DNA from: Candidatus Wolfebacteria bacterium
Lineage (GTDB): Bacteria > Patescibacteriota > Minisyncoccia > UBA6257 > UBA9933
Direction: 5' to 3'
Assembly (NCBI GenBank): GCA_026394835.1
Contig: JAPLZW010000001.1
Coordinates: 1-12,943, forward strand
DNA: 12,943 nucleotides
Positions 5,982-11,615 of the stretch are shown piece after piece (the first letter of the stretch is position 1; each line of letters begins with the position of its first letter). The position numbers and the translations under genes were made by a program. The notes under the pieces were generated by a model that made no database searches, was not told where the DNA came from, and saw nothing but the letters and a program-made list of their open reading frames with translations.

Positions 5982-6365
5982 CTATTTCGGCAACTCGCAT
6001 CCGCTCTTCTGGGCAATCACCGAAAATTCCTGGAATCCCTGCGCTTTTGCGCCGTCCGGAAAAATCCATGTCGGATAGCCCTGAATGCCTTTGTCTATGC
6101 AAAGCTGGATATTATCCGGGCATTCCACATAAGGAACATATTTGAATGAATTTCCAAAAGCGGCTTTTTCTTTTTGGCAAAAAGGGCAAGTCGCTTCTCC
6201 GTACATTGTGATATTTTTTTGCGCCAAGCACTGGGCAAAAACATCATACTTTCCATCCGGAACCGGAGACGCGCTGCTTTCAAAATAAACGTAAACCGCG
6301 AAAACCACTACTGCTCCCAAAAAGAGCCAGATATAAATATTGGAATCATTTTTTTTATACTTCAT
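5982..6365 (-). CDS. Membrane-anchored thioredoxin-like protein of VKOR-associated type
   Basis: The 127-residue protein has a lysine-rich start, a membrane helix at about 10-28, and an extracytoplasmic thioredoxin/glutaredoxin-like domain. The active-site motif is CPFC at 60-63, and the cis-proline is in GYPTW (Pro98). Extra cysteines at 46, 82, 89 and 123 are typical of the thioredoxin domain often fused to bacterial VKOR. It is expected to exchange dithiols with VKOR, encoded 55 bp upstream, and with secreted proteins. Here the two domains are separate genes. A terminator between them and a probable promoter just before this gene (6373-6401) suggest that it can be transcribed independently. 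With only seven bases between the -10 box and the ATG, the mRNA would be leaderless or nearly so. Confidence 0.88.
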   Translation of the reverse strand: MKYKKNDSNIYIWLFLGAVVVFAVYVYFESSASPVPDGKYDVFAQCLAQKNITMYGEATCPFCQKEKAAFGNSFKYVPYVECPDNIQLCIDKGIQGYPTWIFPDGAKAQGFQEFSVIAQKSGCELPK

Positions 6366-6372
6366 AAGATGA

Positions 6373-6401
6373 ATTTTACCTCAACCCATTATGATTCGCA
6401 A
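6373..6401 (-). promoter_or_regulatory. Promoter of the thioredoxin gene, giving a leaderless mRNA
   Basis: On the minus strand, TTGCGA (6396-6401) is followed after 17 bp by TAAAAT (6373-6378). Exactly seven bases separate the -10 box from the ATG at 6365, so transcription should start at or next to the start codon. The second dsbA promoter has the same -10 hexamer and the same distance. Confidence 0.5.
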
Positions 6402-6437
6402 ATAAAAAAACCGCTTCGATTTAAATCGGAGCGGTTT
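6401..6437 (-). terminator. Terminator overlapping the VKOR stop codon
   Basis: The 30-bp near-perfect palindrome 6408-6437 (core CGATTTAAATCG) forms a long stem. On the minus strand it is followed by TTTTTTTATTTG. The TAA stop of the VKOR gene (6421-6423) lies in the centre of the palindrome, so the hairpin uses the last VKOR codons. A translating ribosome would cover it, which may couple termination to translation. Confidence 0.85.
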
Positions 6438-6927
6438 CTTCCCCAATTTCCATTTTTTTCTCGCGCTGGATTGCAAGAATACCCAGGATGAAAAGCATTG
6501 CCGAAGTTAAAGCCGAACCCATGCAATAAACACAAATTTCCTTAATGACGAAAAGTTGGAGATAGACAAACCACGCTGAAGCGAGTAATCCCAAAATCGT
6601 GAAACGGGGCAGCAAATTTGCCATAAAATCACGCCATGCCGAACTGCCGGCAACATATTTTTTCCGTGAAAACCACAAATATGCCGCAGATAAAGAAATT
6701 ATCACGGCGTAATACAATGCGCCTAAAAGAGCCACGGGAATCTGGCCAACCGAAGAATAAACGCTTGCCGTCACCTTGTCGCAACTTTCTCCTCCCAAAC
6801 ACACCAAATTGATATTCTGATAATGCGTGAAGGTTAGATAAGAAGCGTCAAAGAAACCCAGCAAGCCAAGGGAGATAAAAGAAATAACGAGCCATTTGGG
6901 CATTAAATTGGATTTTTCTTTTTCCAT
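6421..6927 (-). CDS. Vitamin K epoxide reductase (VKOR) family protein
   Basis: Bacterial VKOR homologues are inner-membrane proteins that reoxidise DsbA-like or thioredoxin-like partners and pass electrons to quinone, replacing DsbB. The 168 residues contain four hydrophobic helices (about 12-33, 61-85, 107-128, 134-154). The loop cysteines are Cys43 and Cys49 in GGESCDKV, followed by the conserved SVYSSVGQIPVALLGALYY segment, and the quinone-side active site is CVYC at 132-135. All four catalytic cysteines are present. It is encoded eight bases downstream of the DsbA-like gene and upstream of a stand-alone thioredoxin, as expected for a disulfide-forming operon. The ATG at 6927 has no SD; Met9 is an alternative start. 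Confidence 0.95.
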   Translation of the reverse strand: MEKEKSNLMPKWLVISFISLGLLGFFDASYLTFTHYQNINLVCLGGESCDKVTASVYSSVGQIPVALLGALYYAVIISLSAAYLWFSRKKYVAGSSAWRDFMANLLPRFTILGLLASAWFVYLQLFVIKEICVYCMGSALTSAMLFILGILAIQREKKMEIGEETAPI

Positions 6928-6935
6928 AAAATGGT

Positions 6936-7509
6936 TTATTTCAGAGCTTCGTCAATCAAAAGCTTTACCTGCGCGTAAGGCTGTGCTCCGTTTATTACGG
7001 TCTTGGTTCCGTCCTTCGCCACGATCACACTGTAAGGCGTTCCCTGGAGTCCGGCCTTAGTGCCATCAGCGATGCTGTCGTTAATTCTTTTTTCAAAAGT
7101 TTTTAGCCGAGCATTCGGCCGCCTCGGCCGCGATTCTCGCTTTTGAATGAAGCTGATCCAAAGGATACTCGCGGAATATCCAGGCAACTTTGCCGCTGTA
7201 ATCTTTCATTGCCTGCTGCATCGCCGCTTGAAATGTTTTACAGAATGGACATTCCAAATCCGAAAACTCTATAATTTTTACAGGCGCGTCCGGATTGCCC
7301 AGGATATGGTCGTCTTGAGAAACCGGATTTACGGTAATTTCTCCCTGGGCCAACGGCTTATTGCCTAAAGCATCAACAGCCTGGGCTGTTCCTTTATCGC
7401 CAACATTTTTTATGCCGGTCGTATAAATCCACGAACCCGAAATTAATAATGCCGCCATCACTATGGACAGCGGAAGCAAATAATCGTTTTTTTTGTTTTC
7501 TTGTTCCAT
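6936..7509 (-). pseudogene. DsbA-like thiol oxidoreductase broken by internal deletion and frame change
   Basis: The N-terminal part (7509 to 7093, 138 codons) has a membrane anchor at about 11-30, a linker, and a DsbA/BdbD-type domain with FSDLECPFC (active site 87-90), FREYPL and HSKARIAAEAAEC. It then stops at TGA. The C-terminal part continues in another frame to 6936 with EKRINDSIADGTKAGLQGTP (containing the cis-proline) and INGAQPYAQVK. In intact relatives several tens of residues, including a QGKFW-like segment, separate the AAEC and EKRIND parts. Here they are adjacent, so I infer both a deletion and loss of frame near 7093-7130. It would have been the soluble partner oxidised by the downstream VKOR. 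The alternatives are an assembly error or two separate short proteins, which I consider less likely. Confidence 0.75.
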
Positions 7510-7516
7510 GGGCTTA

Positions 7517-7546
7517 ATTTTAAGTTTTATTGCGTTATGATGTCAA
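7517..7546 (-). promoter_or_regulatory. Second, start-codon-proximal promoter of the disulfide operon
   Basis: On the minus strand, consensus TTGACA (7541-7546) is followed after 18 bp by TAAAAT (7517-7522). Seven bases separate the -10 box from the ATG at 7509, so this promoter would make a leaderless transcript. No SD precedes that ATG. Confidence 0.5.
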
Positions 7547-7564
7547 ACCGATATTTGTTTATAT

Positions 7565-7593
7565 ATTATATACTTAAAATATTATATTGTCAA
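7565..7593 (-). promoter_or_regulatory. Perfect-consensus sigma70 promoter of the disulfide operon
   Basis: On the minus strand, TTGACA (7588-7593) is followed after 17 bp by TATAAT (7565-7570). Both hexamers and the spacing are exact consensus, and the surroundings are AT-rich. Transcription is predicted from about 7558, with a leader of about 50 nt to the DsbA-like gene. Confidence 0.85.
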
Positions 7594-7611
7594 TTCCGCG
7601 CCAGCTTCTGG

Positions 7612-7680
7612 TTTTTGGTTGTTAGTTTTTAGATAACGCACAAAAAATAGACTAGAAACTAAAAACTAGCAAATAGAAAC
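7612..7680. repeat. AT-rich repeat tract between uvrC and the disulfide operon
   Basis: The tract has degenerate short units such as TAGAAACTAAAAACTAG and TTTTTGGTTGTTAGTTTTTAG, in the same style as the spacers at 5950-5981 and 10967-10998 but without a long exact match. It lies after the uvrC stop. No convincing terminator was found here for the uvrC operon. Confidence 0.5.
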
Positions 7681-7683
7681 TCG

Positions 7684-8949
7684 CTACCCGAAAAGCCTGT
7701 CATTCCGCAATTTTTTATGATAAGAAATCGCAAAACGATGCGCCTCGTCCCGGACCTTAATTAAAACTTTTTCATCAACTCCTTTGGGCACGGCGCCGAT
7801 GAATTCGTTTTTTTTACGCTTTGAGCCTTTCGCGATACCAATGACAGGGATATCCAAACCCGCTTCGGATAAAACGCTTTTAACGGCATTCACCTGCCCC
7901 TTTCCTCCGTCTACCAGAATCAAATCCGGCAACGGCCAATCGTTTTTCAAGCGGCGTTCCAAAACTTCCTTCAACATTCCCGTATCATTATTTTGGGTGA
8001 TTGTCCGAATTTTGAATTTCCGGTATTCATCCCTATCGGATTTTCCATTTATGAAAACAACCATCGAGCCGGTTGCCGAAGTTCCGGAAATATTGGAGAT
8101 GTCGTAGCCTTCAATGCGGTATGAATTATGAATTATGGATGATGAATGATGAATTTCTGAATCAGAGATTAAGGCTATATCTCGGATATGATTCAGGGCG
8201 AAAATTTGTCCGCGCAGTTTCACGGCTTTTTCAAATTCCAATTTTTTACTGGCGGATGCCATTTCTTGTTTTAAAGACTTTATAATCTTCTTTTTTCCAC
8301 CCTCAAAGAATAATTTGATATTCTTTATATTCTTTAAATACTTAATCCGGCTCACGGCGCCGACACAAGTGCCGGGGCAAAGCCCAAGTTCGCAATCAAA
8401 GCACTCTTTTTTGATCCGCCGGCTGGCGGACATTAAAAGACTTTCCGGCGAATGGACCGAAAACGGAAAAATCTTGCGGATTATCCGAAGCGCCTCGCGA
8501 ATGCTTGATGCCGAAGTGAATGGGCCGTATATCCCCTGCCTGCCGGCAGGCAGGCCTTTACCCCGGGACAAAAGCACTCTCGGAAATTTATCTTTAGTAA
8601 TAACAACATACAAAAAACTTTTATCATCCTTATCCCGCACATTGAATGCGGGGCGGTATTTTTTAATAAGCTTTGATTCCAAAATCAAGGCTTCAATCGC
8701 GGTCTCGGTTTTTTCAAAATCTATTTTCCTGATTTCGCTTACCAGCTTTTCAATCCTCACGTCATGCCTGCCCGCATCGCTACGCGAAGCGTTGCTGGCG
8801 GGGGGCCTCGTAAAATAACTTGAGACCCGCCGGCAAAGATTGCCGGCCTTCCCCACGTAAAGAATAACGCCTTCGGCGTTTTTCATCAGATAAACTCCCG
8901 GAGTCTCGGGTAAATCCTTATATAGCTTTTCCGAATTAACTTTGGCCAT
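7684..8949 (-). CDS. uvrC: Excinuclease ABC subunit C (UvrC), shortened, with repeat-derived insertions
   Basis: UvrC makes the dual incision around DNA lesions bound by UvrA/UvrB. The 421-residue protein has an N-terminal GIY-YIG nuclease (GVY 18-20, YVGKAGNL from 31), four cysteines C183/C186/C191/C195 matching the region that binds an Fe-S cluster in other UvrC proteins, a UVR segment at about 227-255, and the RNase-H-like 5' nuclease with Asp283 (GYDISN), Asp347 (LILVDGGKGQ) and His404 (RDEAHRFA). It ends right after that domain, whereas usual UvrC proteins (about 600 residues) continue with helix-hairpin-helix motifs. Four segments interrupt conserved regions in frame and coincide with repeat or palindrome DNA: residues 50-61, 133-138, about 174-179 and 266-277. 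The catalytic residues remain, so it may be functional. The start has no SD. Confidence 0.94.
   Translation of the reverse strand: MAKVNSEKLYKDLPETPGVYLMKNAEGVILYVGKAGNLCRRVSSYFTRPPASNASRSDAGRHDVRIEKLVSEIRKIDFEKTETAIEALILESKLIKKYRPAFNVRDKDDKSFLYVVITKDKFPRVLLSRGKGLPAGRQGIYGPFTSASSIREALRIIRKIFPFSVHSPESLLMSASRRIKKECFDCELGLCPGTCVGAVSRIKYLKNIKNIKLFFEGGKKKIIKSLKQEMASASKKLEFEKAVKLRGQIFALNHIRDIALISDSEIHHSSSIIHNSYRIEGYDISNISGTSATGSMVVFINGKSDRDEYRKFKIRTITQNNDTGMLKEVLERRLKNDWPLPDLILVDGGKGQVNAVKSVLSEAGLDIPVIGIAKGSKRKKNEFIGAVPKGVDEKVLIKVRDEAHRFAISYHKKLRNDRLFG
8120..8157. repeat. ATGAATTATGAATTATGGATG-type short repeat inside uvrC
   Basis: ATGAATT/ATGGATG/ATGAATG units fill about 36 bp and are read in frame as IHHSSSIIHNSY (UvrC residues 266-277), just before the conserved RIEGYDISN. 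It resembles an intergenic AT-rich repeat that has landed in a coding region. Confidence 0.7.
8415..8430. repeat. Palindromic element TCCGCC-GGCT-GGCGGA inside uvrC
   Basis: A 6-bp GC-rich inverted repeat with a four-base loop is read in frame as SASRRI (about residues 174-179), immediately before the cysteine-rich segment. It resembles the GC-rich palindromes at 8535 and 8765, though it is short enough that chance is possible. Confidence 0.5.
8535..8554. repeat. Perfect 20-bp palindrome inside uvrC
   Basis: The sequence CCTGCCTGCCGGCAGGCAGG is a perfect palindrome. It is read in frame as LPAGRQ between conserved LLSRGKG and IYGPFTS, where other UvrC proteins have no such residues. It is consistent with a palindromic repeat (REP-like) inserted into the gene. 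Confidence 0.8.
8765..8801. repeat. Imperfect GC-rich inverted repeat inside uvrC
   Basis: The segment from CTGCCCGCATCGC to GTTGCTGGCGGG has outer arms CCCGC/GCGGG and inner CGCT/AGCG around CGCG. It is read in frame as PASNASRSDAGR (residues 50-61), splitting the normal RVSSYF-to-IEKLV region of the GIY-YIG domain. Confidence 0.65.
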
Positions 8950-9008
8950 CTATTAAAAACCGATACAAAATAAAACCGCTCATATCAGCATAAATCAGCG
9001 TCTTGATA

Positions 9009-9884
9009 TTACTCCCCGTCAAAAATAAAATCAAAAAATCTCTGAGCTGGGGTTTTTAAGGGCTCATCGTGGCCGGTTCGTTCCCTTAGTTCCGTAAGAT
9101 TCTTTTCCATTTCTTTCTCGCCAGCCTCTATAATATCTTTCGCGTCTTCAAAGCCAAGCCAATTAAAACTTAAAACAACCGGTTTTATTATCAAATCCGC
9201 TTTTTCCAAAGTATGTCTCGCTAATTGATATTCCATTATGGAAAGCGCATGGCCGATAACCGTATAAAAATGAAAGGGATTAATCGACTCTTCCGAAACA
9301 TCGTGCCACTTACTCGAAACATCAACGGCGATGACAAAATCGGCTCCCATATCTTTTACCACATCGGCCGGCACGGGGTTAACCAATCCGCCATCAACCA
9401 AAAGTTTTTTCCCGAAAGTGACAGGCCTAAAAACAATCGGAAGGGCGGAAGAAGCTTTTATTGCCTGAACCAGATTACCTTTTGACATGATAATTTCATT
9501 GCCGTTAGTCACATCCGCAGCCACAGCCTTAAAAGGAATTTGGCAATTTTCTATTTTTTTTCCACCCAGTTCATCCTCCAAAGCTTCTATGGCTCCGTGG
9601 TCTTTAAATAAGGCGCCGTCTTTTTTTCTCAAAAGCTTAGTCAGGGAAGTAACATCCTTTTTCTTGAACCTTTCGAAAGATCTTTCCAAAAAGGAAACGT
9701 CTTTGGTCGCGGCATACCAGCCGCCGACCACGGCGCCCATGCTCGTGCCGGCGATATAATCTATCTCAATCCCGGCGCGTTCCAAAACTTTAATCACGCC
9801 AATATGCGCCAAACCCTTGGCGCCTCCGCCTCCTAAAGCCAATCCGATTTTTTTCCGTTCTTTTTTCTTTTTTTCAGTTTTCAT
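9009..9884 (-). CDS. Patatin-like phospholipase (RssA/NTE-type)
   Basis: This is a patatin-fold serine hydrolase, expected to act on phospholipid or lysophospholipid acyl esters; the real substrate is unknown. In 291 residues it shows a lysine-rich start, the oxyanion-hole motif GGGGAKG (18-24), the nucleophile elbow GTSMG (46-50, Ser48), and the catalytic Asp in DGG (164-166), so the Ser/Asp dyad is complete. The conserved PADVV and VIAVDVS segments that follow the DGG are also present. No signal peptide is visible, so it is probably cytosolic or peripherally membrane-bound. It starts three bases from the inverted repeat that bounds the GIY-YIG gene. The GGGGG of that repeat lies close to this start and might serve as a poor SD. 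Confidence 0.93.
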   Translation of the reverse strand: MKTEKKKKERKKIGLALGGGGAKGLAHIGVIKVLERAGIEIDYIAGTSMGAVVGGWYAATKDVSFLERSFERFKKKDVTSLTKLLRKKDGALFKDHGAIEALEDELGGKKIENCQIPFKAVAADVTNGNEIIMSKGNLVQAIKASSALPIVFRPVTFGKKLLVDGGLVNPVPADVVKDMGADFVIAVDVSSKWHDVSEESINPFHFYTVIGHALSIMEYQLARHTLEKADLIIKPVVLSFNWLGFEDAKDIIEAGEKEMEKNLTELRERTGHDEPLKTPAQRFFDFIFDGE

Positions 9885-9886
9885 TT

Positions 9887-10184
9887 ACCCCCACACCTAA
9901 TTAGTTTTTAGGCTTTTAGATATTCTTCTTTTTAATTGAGACAAAGCATTAGCTCTTAATTTTAAATTATGTTCTCTCTTTCTGGCATCTTCCTCTGATT
10001 TATATGCTTCACAGTAGACTAGCTCAAATGGCACTCTAAATTTCGTTGAAAAATTTAAACCCTTATTGTGATCTAAAAGCCTTCTTTTTAGATTGCCTGT
10101 CGAACCCATATATAAATCATTGTCTTTCTTACTTCTGATTATATAAACACAAAACATATTTCTAAACTAATTAGGTGTGGGGGT
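9887..10184. mobile_element. 298-bp unit with 21-bp perfect terminal inverted repeats carrying a GIY-YIG gene
   Basis: Positions 9887-9907 (ACCCCCACACC...TTAGTTT) are the exact reverse complement of 10164-10184, and the match ends sharply at both outer and inner ends. Each arm contains the palindrome CTAATTAG. The interior is almost entirely one GIY-YIG nuclease gene and is visibly AT-richer than the neighbours. The left arm supplies the nuclease stop codon. The right arm encodes the last residues (PHT) and stop of the DUF167 gene. I see no clear target-site duplication: outside are CATTT on the left and CTATTTC on the right. It is called a mobile element only on structure; no transposase is present. 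Confidence 0.5.
9897..10157 (-). CDS. Stand-alone GIY-YIG domain nuclease
   Basis: Small single-domain GIY-YIG proteins are putative DNA nucleases of unknown target. The 86-residue product has the first strand VYIIRS (4-9), the second-strand motif LYMGST (15-20, Met in place of the usual Ile/Val), the Arg-rich helix LKRRLLDHN, FSTKFRVPFELVYCEAY, and the Glu-containing EDARKREHNLKLR helix followed by the basic LSQLKRRI. This order is typical of the YhbQ/UvrC-N-like stand-alone family common in reduced genomes. The gene is enclosed by a 21-bp inverted repeat, and its TAG stop lies in the left arm. AT-richer base composition suggests recent arrival. No SD is visible. Confidence 0.9.
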   Translation of the reverse strand: MFCVYIIRSKKDNDLYMGSTGNLKRRLLDHNKGLNFSTKFRVPFELVYCEAYKSEEDARKREHNLKLRANALSQLKRRISKSLKTN

Positions 10185-10398
10185 CTATTTCAATACGTTT
10201 CTTTTTGGATGAATGCCCGGAAATTATCCTTACCGCGGACTTTCTTTTTCCAAAATAAGCCGCCAAAAGATTGATTATGGCCGCATTCGCCAGTCCATCC
10301 GTAGCAGGCGCTTTAACACTCACCCTGAAGATATTATCGCTCACTTTTTCCACCTTTTCCATCTTGCTTTTCGGCTTGGCTATCACAAAAATCTTCAT
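10171..10398 (-). CDS. DUF167 (YggU-family) protein
   Basis: The 75-residue product matches the DUF167 pattern: an N-terminal strand MKIFVIAKPKSK, FRVSVKAPATDGLANAAIINLLAAYF (about 24-49), and VRIISGHSSKKKRIEI towards the end. The family's fold is known but its function is not. The last residues PHT and the stop codon are encoded by the right inverted repeat of the adjacent GIY-YIG unit, so the original C-terminus may have been altered slightly. It starts seven bases after the FMN-reductase stop, indicating one operon. No SD is visible. Confidence 0.9.
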   Translation of the reverse strand: MKIFVIAKPKSKMEKVEKVSDNIFRVSVKAPATDGLANAAIINLLAAYFGKRKSAVRIISGHSSKKKRIEIDPHT

Positions 10399-10405
10399 GA
10401 ATCTT

Positions 10406-10960
10406 TTATTTTTTTAATTTCTGCGCCGCTTCCAAAGTTTTTTGAATTAATGCCTTCAGATGTTCCGATGTTTTTTCATTTTTAAGCGAGCCGTCGGGGT
10501 TAAAAGCATCCGATGCGGGGCCGATAAAAACTTGCGGCTGCGGCAAAACAGAAACATTCAAGGCAAAGAGTATCTCCCTTAAATGATATTGCCCCCTTAA
10601 GGTTCCAAAAGAGCCGATTGAAACGCCGAAGATAGCGGCAAATTTTCCATCCAGAGAATTGCTTTGCCTTGACGCCCAGTCAATGGCGTTTTTCAAAGCT
10701 CCGGATATGGAATAGTTATATTCCGGCGAAGCGATAAGCAGGACATCCGCCGCGAGAATCGCGGCTTTTAATTTCTGGACCGGTTCCGGAATGCCGGCGG
10801 ATTCAATATCGCCGTCGTATATCGGCAAATTCAATTCTTTGAGGTCAACTTCCGAAACCTCCGCCCCCAAGTCAGTTGCCATTTTTTTCGCGGCCTGAAG
10901 GACTTTGCGATTATACGAATCCGAGCGCAAGCTCCCGGATATCCCTAAAACTTTTAGCAT
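10406..10960 (-). CDS. NADPH-dependent FMN reductase / flavodoxin-like quinone reductase
   Basis: This is a flavodoxin-fold oxidoreductase of the NADPH-dependent FMN reductase family, which transfers hydride from NAD(P)H through bound FMN to quinones, azo compounds or similar acceptors. The 184 residues show the FMN-phosphate loop GSLRSDSYN (9-17), the isoalloxazine-binding SPEYNYSISGALKNAIDW (78-95), and the GSFGTLRGQYHLREIL segment of the third FMN loop. The length is normal. It is the gene before DUF167 and is separated from TsaC by a 71-bp repeat-containing spacer in which I found no convincing promoter. It is cytosolic, with no signal peptide. Confidence 0.95.
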   Translation of the reverse strand: MLKVLGISGSLRSDSYNRKVLQAAKKMATDLGAEVSEVDLKELNLPIYDGDIESAGIPEPVQKLKAAILAADVLLIASPEYNYSISGALKNAIDWASRQSNSLDGKFAAIFGVSIGSFGTLRGQYHLREILFALNVSVLPQPQVFIGPASDAFNPDGSLKNEKTSEHLKALIQKTLEAAQKLKK

Positions 10961-10966
10961 GTTTTT

Positions 10967-10998
10967 AGTAGCTAGTAGCTAGAATTTAGTAGTTAGTG
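10967..10998 (-). repeat. Interspersed 32-nt intergenic repeat, copy 2
   Basis: The reverse complement of this stretch matches 5950-5981 at 29 of 32 positions. It fills much of the gap between the TsaC and FMN-reductase genes. The two copies lie in opposite orientation relative to the plus strand, although both neighbouring gene pairs point the same way. Confidence 0.75.
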
Positions 10999-11031
10999 TT
11001 GTCGACTGCTTTAATATACGAAAAATATCGG

Positions 11032-11613
11032 CTAGTGTTTCGTTTTCACCGCTCCTTGCCTCACAACCTCCAATCTATTGTTTTTAAAAACTACGAGAGT
11101 TGACGACTTGCCGGAAACTTTGCCGGAGTCAATATAAAAATCAACTTTTTTGCCGAAATAAAGGATAGCTTGTTTTATATCTTCTGCCGGAGTTTTCCCC
11201 TCGGGATTGGCTGATGGCGCGACCAATGGTCCGGTTTTTTTCAAAAGATTCACCAGGCTCTTTTTTTGAGGCAGCCGGAACGCCAATAATTTCGTCCCAT
11301 GATGCAAATAATTGAATTTTTTGGACAAACACGGCAATTCCACGCTTACCTTGCCCGGCCACAAACTATCTAATTGTTTTTTTATCCCGGAATTTATTCT
11401 TACGGAAAAAATATCCAGGTCTTTTATTGAATTTATTAAAATAATCAGTTTTTTCACGGGATTCCGCTTCTTAACGCTATAAATCCGCCGGACAACCCCT
11501 TTATTTAAAGCCAAGCCAACTATGCCGTAAATTGTATCGGTTTTTAGAACACCGACGCCGCCGGATTTCAGAATCTTTAAGGTTTCTTTATCCAAGCGTT
11601 TTTTTACAATCAT
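11032..11613 (-). CDS. tsaC: Threonylcarbamoyl-AMP synthase (TsaC/YrdC/Sua5 family)
   Basis: TsaC uses threonine, bicarbonate and ATP to make threonylcarbamoyl-AMP, the donor for t6A37 of tRNAs reading ANN codons. The 193-residue single-domain form shows KTDTIYGI (24-31), the KKRNPVKKL substrate loop (48-56), LWPGKVSV (84-91), FRLPQ (112-116), GPLVAPSANPEGKTPA (128-143) and SGKSSTLV (167-174), all hallmark segments. It lacks the extra C-terminal Sua5 domain. Two bases separate it from the upstream membrane-protein gene, whose end contains the GAGGAG that can serve as its SD. It is essential in most bacteria and highly likely functional. Confidence 0.95.
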   Translation of the reverse strand: MIVKKRLDKETLKILKSGGVGVLKTDTIYGIVGLALNKGVVRRIYSVKKRNPVKKLIILINSIKDLDIFSVRINSGIKKQLDSLWPGKVSVELPCLSKKFNYLHHGTKLLAFRLPQKKSLVNLLKKTGPLVAPSANPEGKTPAEDIKQAILYFGKKVDFYIDSGKVSGKSSTLVVFKNNRLEVVRQGAVKTKH

Positions 11614-11615
11614 TT

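Noticed and set aside
7085..7110. Programmed +1 frameshifting in the DsbA-like gene, as in prfB
   Set aside because: TTT-TGA could slip, but the prfB-like upstream SD is absent and the joined product would still lack part of the helical domain. Kept only as a side note to the deletion.
7601..7620. CCAG-CTT-CTGG hairpin followed by TTTTT as a terminator
   Set aside because: It has a T-tract only on the plus strand, where there is no gene; the stem is just four base pairs.
8315..8818. A 167-codon plus-strand open frame opposite uvrC
   Set aside because: It runs antisense through conserved UvrC blocks and the palindromic insertions, so it is a by-product of uvrC codon use.
8825..8850. GCCGGC-AATCTTT-GCCGGC in uvrC as a fifth palindromic insertion
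   Set aside because: It encodes the conserved VGKAGNLCRRV segment of the GIY-YIG domain at the expected length, so no residues are inserted.
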